NCBI GenBank assembly: GCA_020249465.1
Contig: JADCFP010000117.1
Coordinates: 1 to 61,290, forward strand
Source of the DNA: Roseomonas sp.
GTDB taxonomy: Bacteria; Pseudomonadota; Alphaproteobacteria; Acetobacterales; Acetobacteraceae
Direction of reading: 5' to 3'
Length of the DNA: 61,290 nt
Below, piece by piece: positions 16,491-25,136 of this stretch. Position numbers and translations under genes: made by a program. The notes beneath the pieces were generated by a model that worked only from the letters and a program-made list of their open reading frames with translations, did not search any database and was not told the origin of the DNA. Every line of letters begins with the position of its first letter. The stretch's first letter is position 1.

Positions 16491-18875
16491 CTAAAACCAG
16501 CCATCAAACAATGCCAGTATATTGGCCGGGTTCAGCCCGTCCGCAAGGATGATGTCATTACCCAGCCCCCCTTCAAAATCATGACCCGAGCCGTTTCCAA
16601 AAATGATATCACCCAAACCACCGCCTAACAATGAAAGGCCGCTAGCACCCTGGCCTACCACAATAATCTCGATATTCGCTGGGATCAGGAGATCGGTTGT
16701 GGTCATGATGGTGTCATTGCCAGCCATTGAATTTTCCAGGATCAAGTCCTCAATATCATCCAGCACATAAAAATCATCTCCCCCGCCGCCCGCCATTGTG
16801 TCAGCACCCGCGCCCCCGATGACAGTATCGTCCGCTGCTCCTCCATCCAGGGAATCGTTACCCTCGCCGCCATAAAGAATGTCGGCCTGATTGCCTGCCA
16901 GCAAAATGTCATCCTGTTCCCCTCCCTGGAGGGTATCGGCGCCGTCCCCGCTCTCAAGCGTATCACTACCTTCGCTGCCCAGAAGCTCGTTGGCGTGAGA
17001 GTTGCCGATCAGAAGATTATTGCCGAGCCCGCCGCCGCCGCGCATCGCCGCGCTACCCGGCGCGAGAACAAGGGTTTCTACCTCAGCCGGCAGATAGAAA
17101 TCACAGGATGCGATGATGGTGTCATTGCCGTCGCTATAGTATTCAATCACCACCTCATCGACGCTTTCTACTATGAAGCGATCATTGCCCGCACCACCCT
17201 CCACGATATTCAGTCCAGAACCAGCGACCAGGGTGTCATTTCCTGGGCCACCCTGAAGCAAGTCATCACCCGCGGCGCCGAGAATACTATCGCTCGCAGA
17301 TCCACCTATTAGAATATTGTCTTCACCACCGCCTACCAGGGTAACAGCTCCGCTTGAGGCGGATGCATTAACTGCTTCGAAACGCGCGAGCCAAGCACCA
17401 CCACTCGCCTGATTTTCAGTCACGCTTAAATTGAACGAAAGGCCGTTGGAAATCACAAGCCAGTCAAATCCATCGCCACCATCAAGGCGATCGGATGTTT
17501 CCCCGTAGACGATAGTATCATTCCCACTGCCGCCATCAATGCTGTCGGTACCTGCGCCGCCAATCAGGCTATCCGTGCCGGTGCCGCCAGAAAGAGTGTC
17601 GTTGCCCGTCCCGCCTTCAAGCGTATCCGCGCCATCATCGCCCACTAGAAAATCATTGCCAGCTCCGCCGATAAGGCAGTCACTTCCCAAGCCTCCATAG
17701 AGTGAATCGTTGCCGCCTTCCCCTTCCAGCCTATTTATGGCGCTGGTATCATCTATTTCCGTGACCCCGGGTCCAGAGGCATATAGGGCATCATTACCAT
17801 TGCTCCCAAGTAACCAATCATTGCCAGCGCCGCCCCAAAGCTGATCATCTCCGTTATCGCCTGCGAGCGTATCGGAGCCATCACCGCCTGAAAGCGAGTC
17901 ATTGCCATTTCCACCCAAAAGAACATCAGCACCGCCTAGGCCAAAGAGCCTGGAACCAGAGGATCTTGCCTGCAAGACATCATCACCCGAAGCGCCGGCC
18001 CAGGCGGCAAAGCTTTGCGTATCTGCCGCTGTGAAGAGTAGTCCTGAACTTAAATCAGAGGCTTGCAGTCTAAACACGATATCCACGGTGCCGAGCGAAC
18101 CGTTTTGGTCCAAATCAAGGACCACCCACCCGCCGTTTCGGGCTAATGCCGAATCAGGTATCAGCAGCCATGCCTGGAGATACGCGGCGCCCAAATCATC
18201 TCCCGGTAGCGCAAGACCAAGCGTTGGGCCGCCTGGTGCCAATAGGCTACCGCGCCATACCAAGGGTGTCGGACCGTTTGGTCCGGTCAGCATTCCCCCT
18301 GTAAGTCCGAGGGAGAGTGTGTCGCCTTCAGAGAGCGAAAAATCCGCAACAGTATCGGCGTCGGTGAAGCTGCTGACGGTAATTGGGTTTATTGAAAGAT
18401 TAATGAGAAAGTTATCGGCGCCAGTGCCCCCTTGGAGCCAATCCGCGCCTCCACCGCCTGAAAGGGTATCTTGATCATCGCCGCCCAATAGCGTGTCTCT
18501 GCCGCGAGAACCCGACAGCACATCTCCCCCGGCTCCTCCGATCAGGAGATTACGTGAAGTCTCATCATCACCTTCAACTCTGGTCTCATTGTCAGCGTAG
18601 AGAATATCCCAGCCATCTTCCCCATAAAGAGTATCATTTCCGCCATCGCCATAAAGCCAGTCTGCCAGATCGCCGCTGTAGAGCAGGTCGTCACCGGCGC
18701 CACCAAAAAGAATATCTACGCCACCATAGGAAAGCAGCGTATCGGCCCCTTGCAGACCGAAAAACGTATCATCCGTTATGCCGGATTTTGCGAGATAGTC
18801 ATTACCGGCGGACCCGATCATGAGTGTGATACCGGGCCTGGGGAACAGGGGTGGCGCGAGGGGACTTCCGAACAA
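16491..18875 (-). CDS. RTX (haemolysin-type calcium-binding) repeat protein
   Basis: The protein of up to 794 residues is almost entirely made of glycine- and aspartate-rich nonapeptide repeats of the GGxGxDxLx type (for example LFGGAGDDLL, LYGDGGNDTL, LIGGAGNDFL). These bind calcium and fold outside the cell. Between the repeat blocks are short beta-rich modules containing LPAEVETLVL and IPANIEIIVV. Such proteins normally leave through type I secretion, but no secretion genes are nearby. The start is unclear: TTG at 18875 or ATG at 18821, neither with a good ribosome site. The best ribosome site upstream serves another frame. It is divergent from modA. Role: adhesin, S-layer-like or enzyme-free matrix protein, not resolved. 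Confidence 0.85.
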   Translation of the reverse strand: MFGSPLAPPLFPRPGITLMIGSAGNDYLAKSGITDDTFFGLQGADTLLSYGGVDILFGGAGDDLLYSGDLADWLYGDGGNDTLYGEDGWDILYADNETRVEGDDETSRNLLIGGAGGDVLSGSRGRDTLLGGDDQDTLSGGGGADWLQGGTGADNFLINLSINPITVSSFTDADTVADFSLSEGDTLSLGLTGGMLTGPNGPTPLVWRGSLLAPGGPTLGLALPGDDLGAAYLQAWLLIPDSALARNGGWVVLDLDQNGSLGTVDIVFRLQASDLSSGLLFTAADTQSFAAWAGASGDDVLQARSSGSRLFGLGGADVLLGGNGNDSLSGGDGSDTLAGDNGDDQLWGGAGNDWLLGSNGNDALYASGPGVTEIDDTSAINRLEGEGGNDSLYGGLGSDCLIGGAGNDFLVGDDGADTLEGGTGNDTLSGGTGTDSLIGGAGTDSIDGGSGNDTIVYGETSDRLDGGDGFDWLVISNGLSFNLSVTENQASGGAWLARFEAVNASASSGAVTLVGGGEDNILIGGSASDSILGAAGDDLLQGGPGNDTLVAGSGLNIVEGGAGNDRFIVESVDEVVIEYYSDGNDTIIASCDFYLPAEVETLVLAPGSAAMRGGGGLGNNLLIGNSHANELLGSEGSDTLESGDGADTLQGGEQDDILLAGNQADILYGGEGNDSLDGGAADDTVIGGAGADTMAGGGGDDFYVLDDIEDLILENSMAGNDTIMTTTDLLIPANIEIIVVGQGASGLSLLGGGLGDIIFGNGSGHDFEGGLGNDIILADGLNPANILALFDGWF

Positions 18876-18973
18876 GACCGAAGGACCGGCAACGCTTTTC
18901 CTGACGATTCGGCGGATAGACGTTTCGTGAAATCTTGATTGAGCGCATTTTGTGATGTTAGGCTTAAGAACAT
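18818..18973 (-). CDS. Short frame with strong ribosome site ahead of the RTX gene (doubtful)
   Basis: A GAGGAG site at 18980-18985 lies 6 bases before an ATG at 18973. This is the only strong initiation signal upstream of the RTX gene. The frame runs 51 codons (MFLSLTSQNALNQDFTKRLS and onward) and stops with an ATGA overlap at the RTX ATG (18821), in a different frame from the RTX repeats. It may be a leader peptide, or it may be the true N-terminus of the RTX gene separated by a frameshift. I see no family resemblance. Confidence 0.25.
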   Translation of the reverse strand: MFLSLTSQNALNQDFTKRLSAESSGKALPVLRSCSEVPSRHPCSPGPVSHS

Positions 18974-18994
18974 TTTTTGCTCCTCAGCTAACAT

Positions 18995-19110
18995 GGTCGC
19001 AAAGAAAGCTTGAGATTCAGGAAAGATCTTCCTTCGGTGCCCTGAGCCTGCTGGCTTGCCTCGCGCACTCATGAAGGGTTATGCTTGTTTGGGAATAACG
19101 GGGGTCAGAT
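18995..19110. promoter_or_regulatory. Divergent RTX / modA regulatory region with possible ModE-type operator
   Basis: This AT-richer divergent region should hold promoters for both the RTX gene and modABC. At 19078-19099 is the inverted repeat GTTAT, 12 bases, ATAAC, a spacing and half-site reminiscent of alphaproteobacterial Mo-boxes, 11 bases before the modA start. The match is short, so the operator call is tentative. Confidence 0.3.
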
Positions 19111-19914
19111 ATGAGGCGCCGATCATGGTTGATCTCGGCCTTTGCAACCGCGATACCGGCGACGTCTTTCGCGATCGAGGGGCCGTTGATTGCCGCCGCT
19201 GCCAGCTTGCAGCCGGCCTTGGAAGAGGTAGCCCCGCTCATCAGCGCACAAACCGGCATCGCGCCGCGCTTCGCCTATGGGGCCAGCGGCAATCTTGCGC
19301 GGCAAGTCGCGCAAGGCGCGCCCTTTGAAATGCTGCTCGCGGCGGATGAGATCAGCATCCAGAAACTCGCCGAAGCGGGACATACGCGCGATGCGGGCCA
19401 TGTCTTTGCTCTTGGCAGGCTGGCGTTATTCGCGCCGCGCGGGTCAGCGCTTGACCCCGCTGGCGGGCTGGAAGCGCTCCGCCCCTTATTGGCGGCAGGG
19501 CGTGTGCAGCGCTTTGCCATCGCCAATCCGGAGACCGCCCCCTATGGCCGCGCTGCCGAACAAGCCTTGCGCAGCCTTGAATTATGGGAGGCGTTGCGCC
19601 CGCACCTGGTTTTCGGCACCAGCATCGCCCAGGCAGCGCAATTCGCCACAACCGAGGGCGCGATTGGCGGCCTTGTTGCGCATTCGCTCGCGCTGTCCCC
19701 CGCGCTCTCGGCGCGCGGCAGCTTTAGCCTGGTGCCGGAGGCTTTGCATGAACCGCTCCGTCACCGCCTGGCCCTGACCAAGCGCGCCAGTGACGCGGCG
19801 TTGCGTGTGCAGACCTGGTTGCTTTCCCCCCAGGCGGCGGCGGTTTTCGCGCGCCATGGCTTGCAGGCGCCTAGTGCGCTTCCCGTTCACACTCGTTCGC
19901 CGGGCGCGCACTAA
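19111..19914 (+). CDS. modA: Molybdate ABC transporter substrate-binding protein ModA
   Basis: The 267-residue periplasmic protein binds molybdate (and tungstate) for import. A signal peptide precedes IEGPLIAAAASLQPALEEVA. The family pattern then follows with FAYGASGNLARQV, where serine contacts the oxyanion, and GAPFEMLLAADE. Later LAIANPETAPYGRAAEQ-like sequence (FAIANPETAPYGRAAEQAL) is typical of ModA. modB starts 66 bases downstream after an unusual palindrome. Supply of molybdenum fits the molybdopterin oxidoreductase at 7360. Confidence 0.93.
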   Translation: MRRRSWLISAFATAIPATSFAIEGPLIAAAASLQPALEEVAPLISAQTGIAPRFAYGASGNLARQVAQGAPFEMLLAADEISIQKLAEAGHTRDAGHVFALGRLALFAPRGSALDPAGGLEALRPLLAAGRVQRFAIANPETAPYGRAAEQALRSLELWEALRPHLVFGTSIAQAAQFATTEGAIGGLVAHSLALSPALSARGSFSLVPEALHEPLRHRLALTKRASDAALRVQTWLLSPQAAAVFARHGLQAPSALPVHTRSPGAH

Positions 19915-19928
19915 ATGCGTGTTTGGTC

Positions 19929-19972
19929 GCATTTTCCGAGCCGCCAAGTGAACCCACTTGGCTTGAAAATGC
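19929..19972. repeat. Palindromic intergenic element between modA and modB
   Basis: Outer arms GCATTTTC (19929-19936) and GAAAATGC (19965-19972) are perfectly complementary. Inside them CCAAGTG (19944-19950), a 4-base loop and CACTTGG (19955-19961) form a second perfect stem. The outer arms followed by TCT resemble a palindromic element frequent between genes of rhizobia and other alphaproteobacteria. In RNA it would form a long hairpin between two cistrons of the operon. Confidence 0.75.
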
Positions 19973-19980
19973 TCTGAACC

Positions 19981-20652
19981 ATGGATTGGCCCGCCTTTCG
20001 CCTTTCGCTCTGGCTTGGTCTTGGCACGGTGGTGATCCTGCTGCCCTTGGCGCTCTGGCTCGGGCGCTTCCTGGCGCTGCGGCGCTTTCGTGGGCGCGGC
20101 GTGGTTGAAGCGGCGGTGGCGCTGCCGCTGGTGCTGCCGCCGACCGTGCTCGGCTTTTATTTGCTGGCGGCCTTTGGCGCCGGCACCTGGCTTGGCGGCG
20201 CTTTCCAAGCGCTTTTTGGCCGCACGCTGGCCTTTTCCTTTGAAGGGCTGCTGCTGGCGAGTGCCATCGCCAATATCCCCTTCGCAGTTCAGCCAATCCA
20301 AAACGCTTTCGCCGCCATCCCAGCCAATCTGCGCGAAGCGGGGGCTACTTCCGGGATGGCGCCTTGGGCCGTGCTCTGGCGCGTTGAATTGCCCTTGGCT
20401 TGGCCCGGCATAGCCACCGCCATTGTGCTCACCTTCGCCCATACGCTTGGCGAATTCGGCGTGGTGCTGATGGTGGGCGGCGCCATTCCCGGTGAAACGC
20501 GCACCGCCGCCATTGCCATTTATGATCGCGTGCAGGCGTTTGATGATGCCGCTGCGGCCAGCATGTCCGCCCTGCTGCTGGTGATCTGCCTTGTGTCGCT
20601 GCTGCTGGTGCAGCGCCTGACACGCGGGATCGGGCGCCGCCGCCATGACTGA
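19981..20652 (+). CDS. modB: Molybdate ABC transporter permease ModB
   Basis: The 223-residue inner-membrane permease has about five to six membrane helices beginning with FRLSLWLGLGTVVILLPLAL. The coupling loop with ATPase contact reads LREAGATSGMAPWAVLWRVE, and the segment WPGIATAIVLTFAHTLGEFG carries the typical GEFG motif of ModB. No ribosome site is evident at the ATG; the preceding palindrome may matter for expression. It overlaps modC by 8 bases. Confidence 0.94.
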   Translation: MDWPAFRLSLWLGLGTVVILLPLALWLGRFLALRRFRGRGVVEAAVALPLVLPPTVLGFYLLAAFGAGTWLGGAFQALFGRTLAFSFEGLLLASAIANIPFAVQPIQNAFAAIPANLREAGATSGMAPWAVLWRVELPLAWPGIATAIVLTFAHTLGEFGVVLMVGGAIPGETRTAAIAIYDRVQAFDDAAAASMSALLLVICLVSLLLVQRLTRGIGRRRHD

Positions 20653-21745
20653 CGCGGGGCTTTCCGTGCGCCTCAAGGCGGCGACACCCATCGCCCTTGA
20701 TATCGCGCTTGATTGTGCGCCGGGGGAATTATTGGCGATTATCGGTCCATCTGGTGCGGGCAAATCAACCACGCTGCGCGCCATTGCCGGGCTGCATCAT
20801 CCGGCCAGTGGCAGCGTGATCTGCGATGGGGAAACCTGGCTCGATACCAGCCGCGCGCTTGACCTGCCGGCGCATCGGCGCCGCGTTGGCCTGGTGTTTC
20901 AGGATTACGCGCTGTTTCCGCATATGACAGCGCTTGGCAATGTCATGGCCGCGATGGGGCATGCGCCGGTCTCGACGCGCGCCGAACGCGCCGCTGGCCT
21001 TTTGGCGCGCGTGCATTTGGCAGGGTTGGAAGAACGTCGCCCGGCGGAGCTTTCCGGCGGGCAGCAACAACGTGTCGCCGTCGCACGCGCCTTGGCGCGC
21101 GACCCTGCCGTATTGTTGTTGGACGAGCCCTTTAGCGCCGTGGACCGCGCCACGCGTCGGCGCTTGCAGGTGGAATTGGCCAATCTGCGCCAGGGCCTTG
21201 CCATCCCGATCATCCTGGTCACGCATGATTTGGACGAGGCTGCGTCGCTTGCCGATCGTATGCTGCTGCTGCATCGCGGGCGCGGCCTGCAAACTGCACC
21301 GCCCGCGGAAATGCTCGCCCGCCCGGCCTCGGCCGAGGTCGCGCGGCTGCTGGATCTGCGGAATCTCTTCACCGGCGTGATCTTGGCGCATGAGGATGGA
21401 CTGACGCGGCTTCGCTGGGGTGACCAGGTGCTGGAAGCAGCGCCCATGCCAAGCCTGACGCCAGGGACCGCCGTTGATTGGCTGATTGGCGCGGGCGGGG
21501 TGGTGTTGCATCGGCGTGGCCGCCCCTCAGCCGGCGAAAGGGAGAACCCGGTTTCCGGCACCATCACCGCGTTGCTGCCCATGGGTGAGGAAATGCGGGT
21601 GACCCTGGATGTGGGCGACACGGAAGGCCGGCAATTGACCTTCGCCCTGCCGTGCCATGCCGCGCAGCGTAACGCGCTTGCGGTGGGTGAAGCATGCAGC
21701 GTTTCCCTGCTGCGCGATGCCTTGCACGTGATGCCCCGGCCATGA
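20645..21745 (+). CDS. modC: Molybdate ABC transporter ATP-binding protein ModC
   Basis: The 366-residue ATPase energises molybdate uptake. Walker A is GPSGAGKSTTL (about residues 34-44), the Q-loop lies in VFQDYALFPHM, the ABC signature is ELSGGQQQRVAVARAL and Walker B is VLLLDEPFSAVD. A C-terminal TOBE-type molybdate-binding domain (about 290-366) includes ENPVSGTITALLPMGEEMRV. It overlaps modB at the start, and the ModE-like gene overlaps its stop (ATGA), so the operon is translationally coupled throughout. Confidence 0.95.
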   Translation: MTDAGLSVRLKAATPIALDIALDCAPGELLAIIGPSGAGKSTTLRAIAGLHHPASGSVICDGETWLDTSRALDLPAHRRRVGLVFQDYALFPHMTALGNVMAAMGHAPVSTRAERAAGLLARVHLAGLEERRPAELSGGQQQRVAVARALARDPAVLLLDEPFSAVDRATRRRLQVELANLRQGLAIPIILVTHDLDEAASLADRMLLLHRGRGLQTAPPAEMLARPASAEVARLLDLRNLFTGVILAHEDGLTRLRWGDQVLEAAPMPSLTPGTAVDWLIGAGGVVLHRRGRPSAGERENPVSGTITALLPMGEEMRVTLDVGDTEGRQLTFALPCHAAQRNALAVGEACSVSLLRDALHVMPRP

Positions 21746-22074
21746 AGGATGCCGCGCTTTGGCTCCGGCTGGATTTTGCGGATGGCCGGGTCGGCCCCGG
21801 CAAGATCGCCCTGCTGGAAGCAATTGCTGAAGCCGGTTCGATCAGCGCGGCCGCGCGTGCGCTCGGCATGTCCTATCGCCGCGCCTGGGAACTGGTGACG
21901 GAGTTGAATGAGACCTTCTCGGCCCCGGTGGTGGAGCGTATCACCGGCGGCGCCGGGGGCGGCGGGGCGCGGCTGACCCGCCTGGGGGAGGCTTTGGTCC
22001 TCGGCTTTCGGGAGATTGAAGCGGCGGCGGCCCGCGCGGCGTCCCAGCATTTGCGCCGTTTGGCAAAATCCTGA
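21742..22074 (+). CDS. Short ModE-like winged-helix regulator
   Basis: The 110-residue protein matches the N-terminal DNA-binding part of ModE: GPGKIALLEAIAEAGSISAA, then ARALGMSYRRAWELVTELN as the recognition helix region, and GARLTRLGEALVLGFREIE. The C-terminal molybdate-binding TOBE domains of full ModE (about 260 residues) are missing. It is encoded in an ATGA overlap with modC, so it is very likely the local regulator of the mod operon. How it senses molybdate without its own binding domain is unclear. Confidence 0.85.
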   Translation: MKDAALWLRLDFADGRVGPGKIALLEAIAEAGSISAAARALGMSYRRAWELVTELNETFSAPVVERITGGAGGGGARLTRLGEALVLGFREIEAAAARAASQHLRRLAKS

Positions 22075-22120
22075 AGCGCGGCACCTTGCGGCGGAGCCTC
22101 GGGCGCGCTGCAATGCGGGC

Positions 22121-22837
22121 ATGAGTGATCGCACCGCTGCCCCCGCCCGCCCCGCTTCCACTGTCATGCTGCTGCGTGACGGGCCAAGTGGCATGGAAGT
22201 GTTCATGGTGGTGCGCCACCGCCAGATTGATTTCGCCTCTGGCGCGCTGGTGTTTCCGGGCGGACGGGTTGAAGCGTCTGACAAGGTGCTGGCCGGCGGC
22301 GATGCGCATGGCGCCTTTCGTGTCGCGGCGATTCGCGAAACCTGGGAAGAATGCGGCGTATTGCTGGCCGAAGCCGGTGCGGCGCCGGAAGCCGAGGGCG
22401 AATTCGCCGCCATGTTGGCCGCGCGCGGTCTGGCCCCCGCGATTTCGGGCCTTGCGCATTTCGCGCATTGGATCACGCCGGTGGATGTGCCGAAGCGTTT
22501 TGATACGCATTTCTTCCTGGCCGCCGCGCCCGAAGATCAGGCCGCTTTGCATGATGGCCATGAAGCGGTTGATAGTGTCTGGATCAGGCCAGCTGACGCG
22601 CTGGCGGAAGGCATTGCCGGCACCAAGAAACTTGTGTTCCCGACCCGCATGAACCTGACCAAACTCGCCCGACATGACAGCGTGGCTGAAGCCTTCGCCG
22701 TCGCCTGCGCCAAGCCCGTGGTCACCGTGCTGCCGGAACAGATTGGCATGACCCCTGAAGGGCGCATCCTGCGCCTGCCTCGCGCAGCCGATTATGGCGG
22801 CGAGGAATTCCTGGCGGGCGATCCGCCTTCCATGTGA
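22121..22837 (+). CDS. NUDIX hydrolase family protein
   Basis: The 238-residue product starts at ATG 22121 (SDRTAAPARPASTVMLLRDG). The NUDIX box is split by an insertion: FPGGRVEASD, then RETWEECGVLL with the REUxEExGU core needed for metal binding. The C-terminal half with FAHWITPVDVPKRFDTHFFL resembles the NUDT19/RDH-type group of NUDIX proteins, some of which cleave CoA compounds. The next gene starts 15 bases after its stop or overlaps it. The substrate is not known. Confidence 0.85.
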   Translation: MSDRTAAPARPASTVMLLRDGPSGMEVFMVVRHRQIDFASGALVFPGGRVEASDKVLAGGDAHGAFRVAAIRETWEECGVLLAEAGAAPEAEGEFAAMLAARGLAPAISGLAHFAHWITPVDVPKRFDTHFFLAAAPEDQAALHDGHEAVDSVWIRPADALAEGIAGTKKLVFPTRMNLTKLARHDSVAEAFAVACAKPVVTVLPEQIGMTPEGRILRLPRAADYGGEEFLAGDPPSM

Positions 22838-22851
22838 TGGAGACTCCACCC

Positions 22852-24057
22852 ATGCTGCCTCGCCGCCTTCGCTTTGGCATCTTCCTCGCACCCTTTCATC
22901 GGGTGGGTGACAACCCGACGCTGGGGCTCACGCGCGATTTGGAATTGATCGAATGGCTGGACCATCTTGGCTTTGATGAGGCCTGGATAGGGGAACATCA
23001 TTCCGCGGGCTGGGAAACCATCGCCAGCCCGGAAATCATGATTGCTGCAGCAGCGGAACGCACCAAGCACATCAAGCTTGGATCAGGTGTGACCAGCCTG
23101 CCCTATCACCACCCGCTTTTGGTCGCGCAGCGTTTTGTGCAATTGGACCACATGACGCGCGGGCGCGTGATGCTGGGCTGCGGGCCGGGCGCGCTGGTGT
23201 CTGACGCGTATATGATGGGCATTGATGCGGCGCATCAGCGCCGGCGGATGGATGAATCGCTCGATGCCATTACGCGGCTTTTGGCCTGCGAAGAACCGGT
23301 AACGATGGAAACCGATTGGTTCATGCTGCGTGAAGCACGGCTCCATCTGGCGCCTTATTCCGAACCGCGTTTCCCAATCTCGGTCGCCTCTTCCACCACG
23401 CCATCGGGTGCGCTGGCGGCAGCGAAATATGGCCTTGGCTTGCTCTCACTTGGCGCGGGCTTGCCGGGCGGGCCGAAATCTCTTGCCGAGCAATGGCAGA
23501 TGGCGGAAGCGGAAGCCGCCAAACATGGCCAGAAGATGGACCGGCGCAATTGGCGCCTGGTGGTCAATCTGCATTGCGCCGAGGATGATGAACGCGCGCT
23601 GCGGGATGTGCGCCATGGTGAGGCTTTGGAAACACTCACCTATTTCAGCGAAACCCTGGGGCGGCCACCGATGCGTTCCGAAGACCCGCTGCGCGATGGG
23701 CTGGCGATGGGCTCAACGCTGGTCGGATCACCAGAAACGGTGGCGGCGGGGATTGAGCGTTTGCTTGGCTTCACCAATGGCGGGGCAGGGGGTGTCTTGT
23801 TCCGCGCGCATGAATGGGCCGATCGGGAAGCCACCATGCGGTCTTTCGAGCTTTTCGCCCGTTGGGTGATGCCGCGCTTCCAGGGCTCGCTTGTGATGCC
23901 GCAACAATCCCGCGATTGGGTCAGCAGCAATCGTGAGAGCATCTTCGCGCCAAACATGGCGGCGCTGAAGCAGGCCTTCCGTGATGCAGGGCAGGATGCG
24001 CCGGAAATGTCTCGGCTCAAGCTGCATACCGGCAAGGTTGAAGTGCCGCAGGTTTGA
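22852..24057 (+). CDS. LLM-class flavin-dependent oxidoreductase
   Basis: The roughly 401-residue enzyme belongs to the bacterial luciferase-like monooxygenase superfamily, which uses reduced FMN and O2. Characteristic stretches are LRFGIFLAPFHRVGDNPT, LDHLGFDEAWIGEHHSAGWE, then KLGSGVTSLPYHHPLLVA and MTRGRVMLGCGPGAL. The ATG at 22852 is preferred because GGAG lies 9 bases before it. ATG 22837 and GTG 22834, overlapping the NUDIX stop, are alternatives. A flavin reductase would be needed; one is encoded far away at 45746. The substrate is unknown. Confidence 0.88.
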   Translation: MLPRRLRFGIFLAPFHRVGDNPTLGLTRDLELIEWLDHLGFDEAWIGEHHSAGWETIASPEIMIAAAAERTKHIKLGSGVTSLPYHHPLLVAQRFVQLDHMTRGRVMLGCGPGALVSDAYMMGIDAAHQRRRMDESLDAITRLLACEEPVTMETDWFMLREARLHLAPYSEPRFPISVASSTTPSGALAAAKYGLGLLSLGAGLPGGPKSLAEQWQMAEAEAAKHGQKMDRRNWRLVVNLHCAEDDERALRDVRHGEALETLTYFSETLGRPPMRSEDPLRDGLAMGSTLVGSPETVAAGIERLLGFTNGGAGGVLFRAHEWADREATMRSFELFARWVMPRFQGSLVMPQQSRDWVSSNRESIFAPNMAALKQAFRDAGQDAPEMSRLKLHTGKVEVPQV

Positions 24058-24062
24058 AGCCG

Positions 24063-25103
24063 ATGATCACCCGGCGTGGCTTGGCGGCAGCCGCCTTGGC
24101 ACCGCTTGCTGCGCCGGTGGCGGCACAAGGTCGCGCCATCAGCCGTATCGCTTTCGGAACCTGTGCTGATGAGAAGCTGCCGCAACCGATCTGGCGCGCG
24201 GTGCGTGCCTGGCAGCCGGAATTCTTCATTTTCGCCGGCGATAATGTCTATGGCGGGGTGAAGCGGCATGATCTGGCCGAATTGCAGGAAGCCTATGCCC
24301 GTGCCCGGCAACATCAGGAATTCATGGGCTTCATCGCGGGACAACAACATCACACCGCGATCTGGGATGATCATGATTTTGGCGTGAATGATGGCGGTGT
24401 TGAAAACCCCTTCAAGCAGGAAGCGAAGGACGCGTTTCTGACATTCTGGCGCGTGCCGGCGGATGACATCCGGCGCCGGCGCGATGGGCTTTATCATCAT
24501 CTGACGCTGGGGCCGGAAGGGCAGCGCGTACAGATCATTCTGTTGGATACGCGCTGGTTCCGTTCCCCCTTGCGCATTACCGATGCACGCGGCGCGCCGG
24601 GGCGGGAACGTTATCTGCCCGATGATGATCCAGCGAAAACCATGCTGGGCGAAGCGCAATGGGCCTGGCTTCATGCTTGCCTGCAAAAACCGGCGGAGTT
24701 GCGCCTGATTGTTTCTTCCATCCAGGTTGTGGTGGAAGGCCATGGCTGGGAAAGATGGGGCAATTTTCCGCGCGAACGGCAGCGGCTTTATGATCTGATC
24801 GCCAGTACCAGGGCGCGCGGCGTGGTGTTTCTTTCCGGTGATCGGCATATCGGCGCACTCTATCGCGAAAGCCAGGGCACGCCCTATGCGCTGACGGAAA
24901 TCACCTCCAGCGGGATCAATCGGCAATTCGTCAATGCGCGAGAGCAAGGCCCCAATCGCCTCGGGGAACTTTATCCGCGCGTGAATTTCGGCACGGTGGA
25001 AATTGATTGGCAGAACAGGCGCGTCACACTGGCGCTGCGTGATGAGGATGGCGCGGTGCAGCGCCATGTCTCGCTCGCGCTGGATGATTTGAGGGCAGTG
25101 TGA
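24063..25103 (+). CDS. PhoD-like alkaline phosphatase family protein
   Basis: The 346-residue protein has a twin-arginine-like export signal (MITRRGLAAAALAPLAAPVA) followed by a metallophosphatase domain. Metal-ligand motifs are visible: FGTCADE, FIFAGDNVYGG, IWDDHDFGVND and VFLSGDRHIGAL. PhoD-type enzymes use Ca and Fe to hydrolyse phosphomonoesters or diesters in the periplasm. It starts 5 bases after the luciferase-like gene stop and ends 33 bases before the convergent Bug gene. No Pho box was identified. Confidence 0.88.
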   Translation: MITRRGLAAAALAPLAAPVAAQGRAISRIAFGTCADEKLPQPIWRAVRAWQPEFFIFAGDNVYGGVKRHDLAELQEAYARARQHQEFMGFIAGQQHHTAIWDDHDFGVNDGGVENPFKQEAKDAFLTFWRVPADDIRRRRDGLYHHLTLGPEGQRVQIILLDTRWFRSPLRITDARGAPGRERYLPDDDPAKTMLGEAQWAWLHACLQKPAELRLIVSSIQVVVEGHGWERWGNFPRERQRLYDLIASTRARGVVFLSGDRHIGALYRESQGTPYALTEITSSGINRQFVNAREQGPNRLGELYPRVNFGTVEIDWQNRRVTLALRDEDGAVQRHVSLALDDLRAV

Positions 25104-25136
25104 AGGCGATGGTGCCACCGCGTTCACCAGAGCCAA

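Noticed and set aside
16491-18875. Tandem DNA repeats or CRISPR-like array in the RTX region
   Set aside because: The repetition is at protein level with varied codons. There are no constant repeats with unique spacers.
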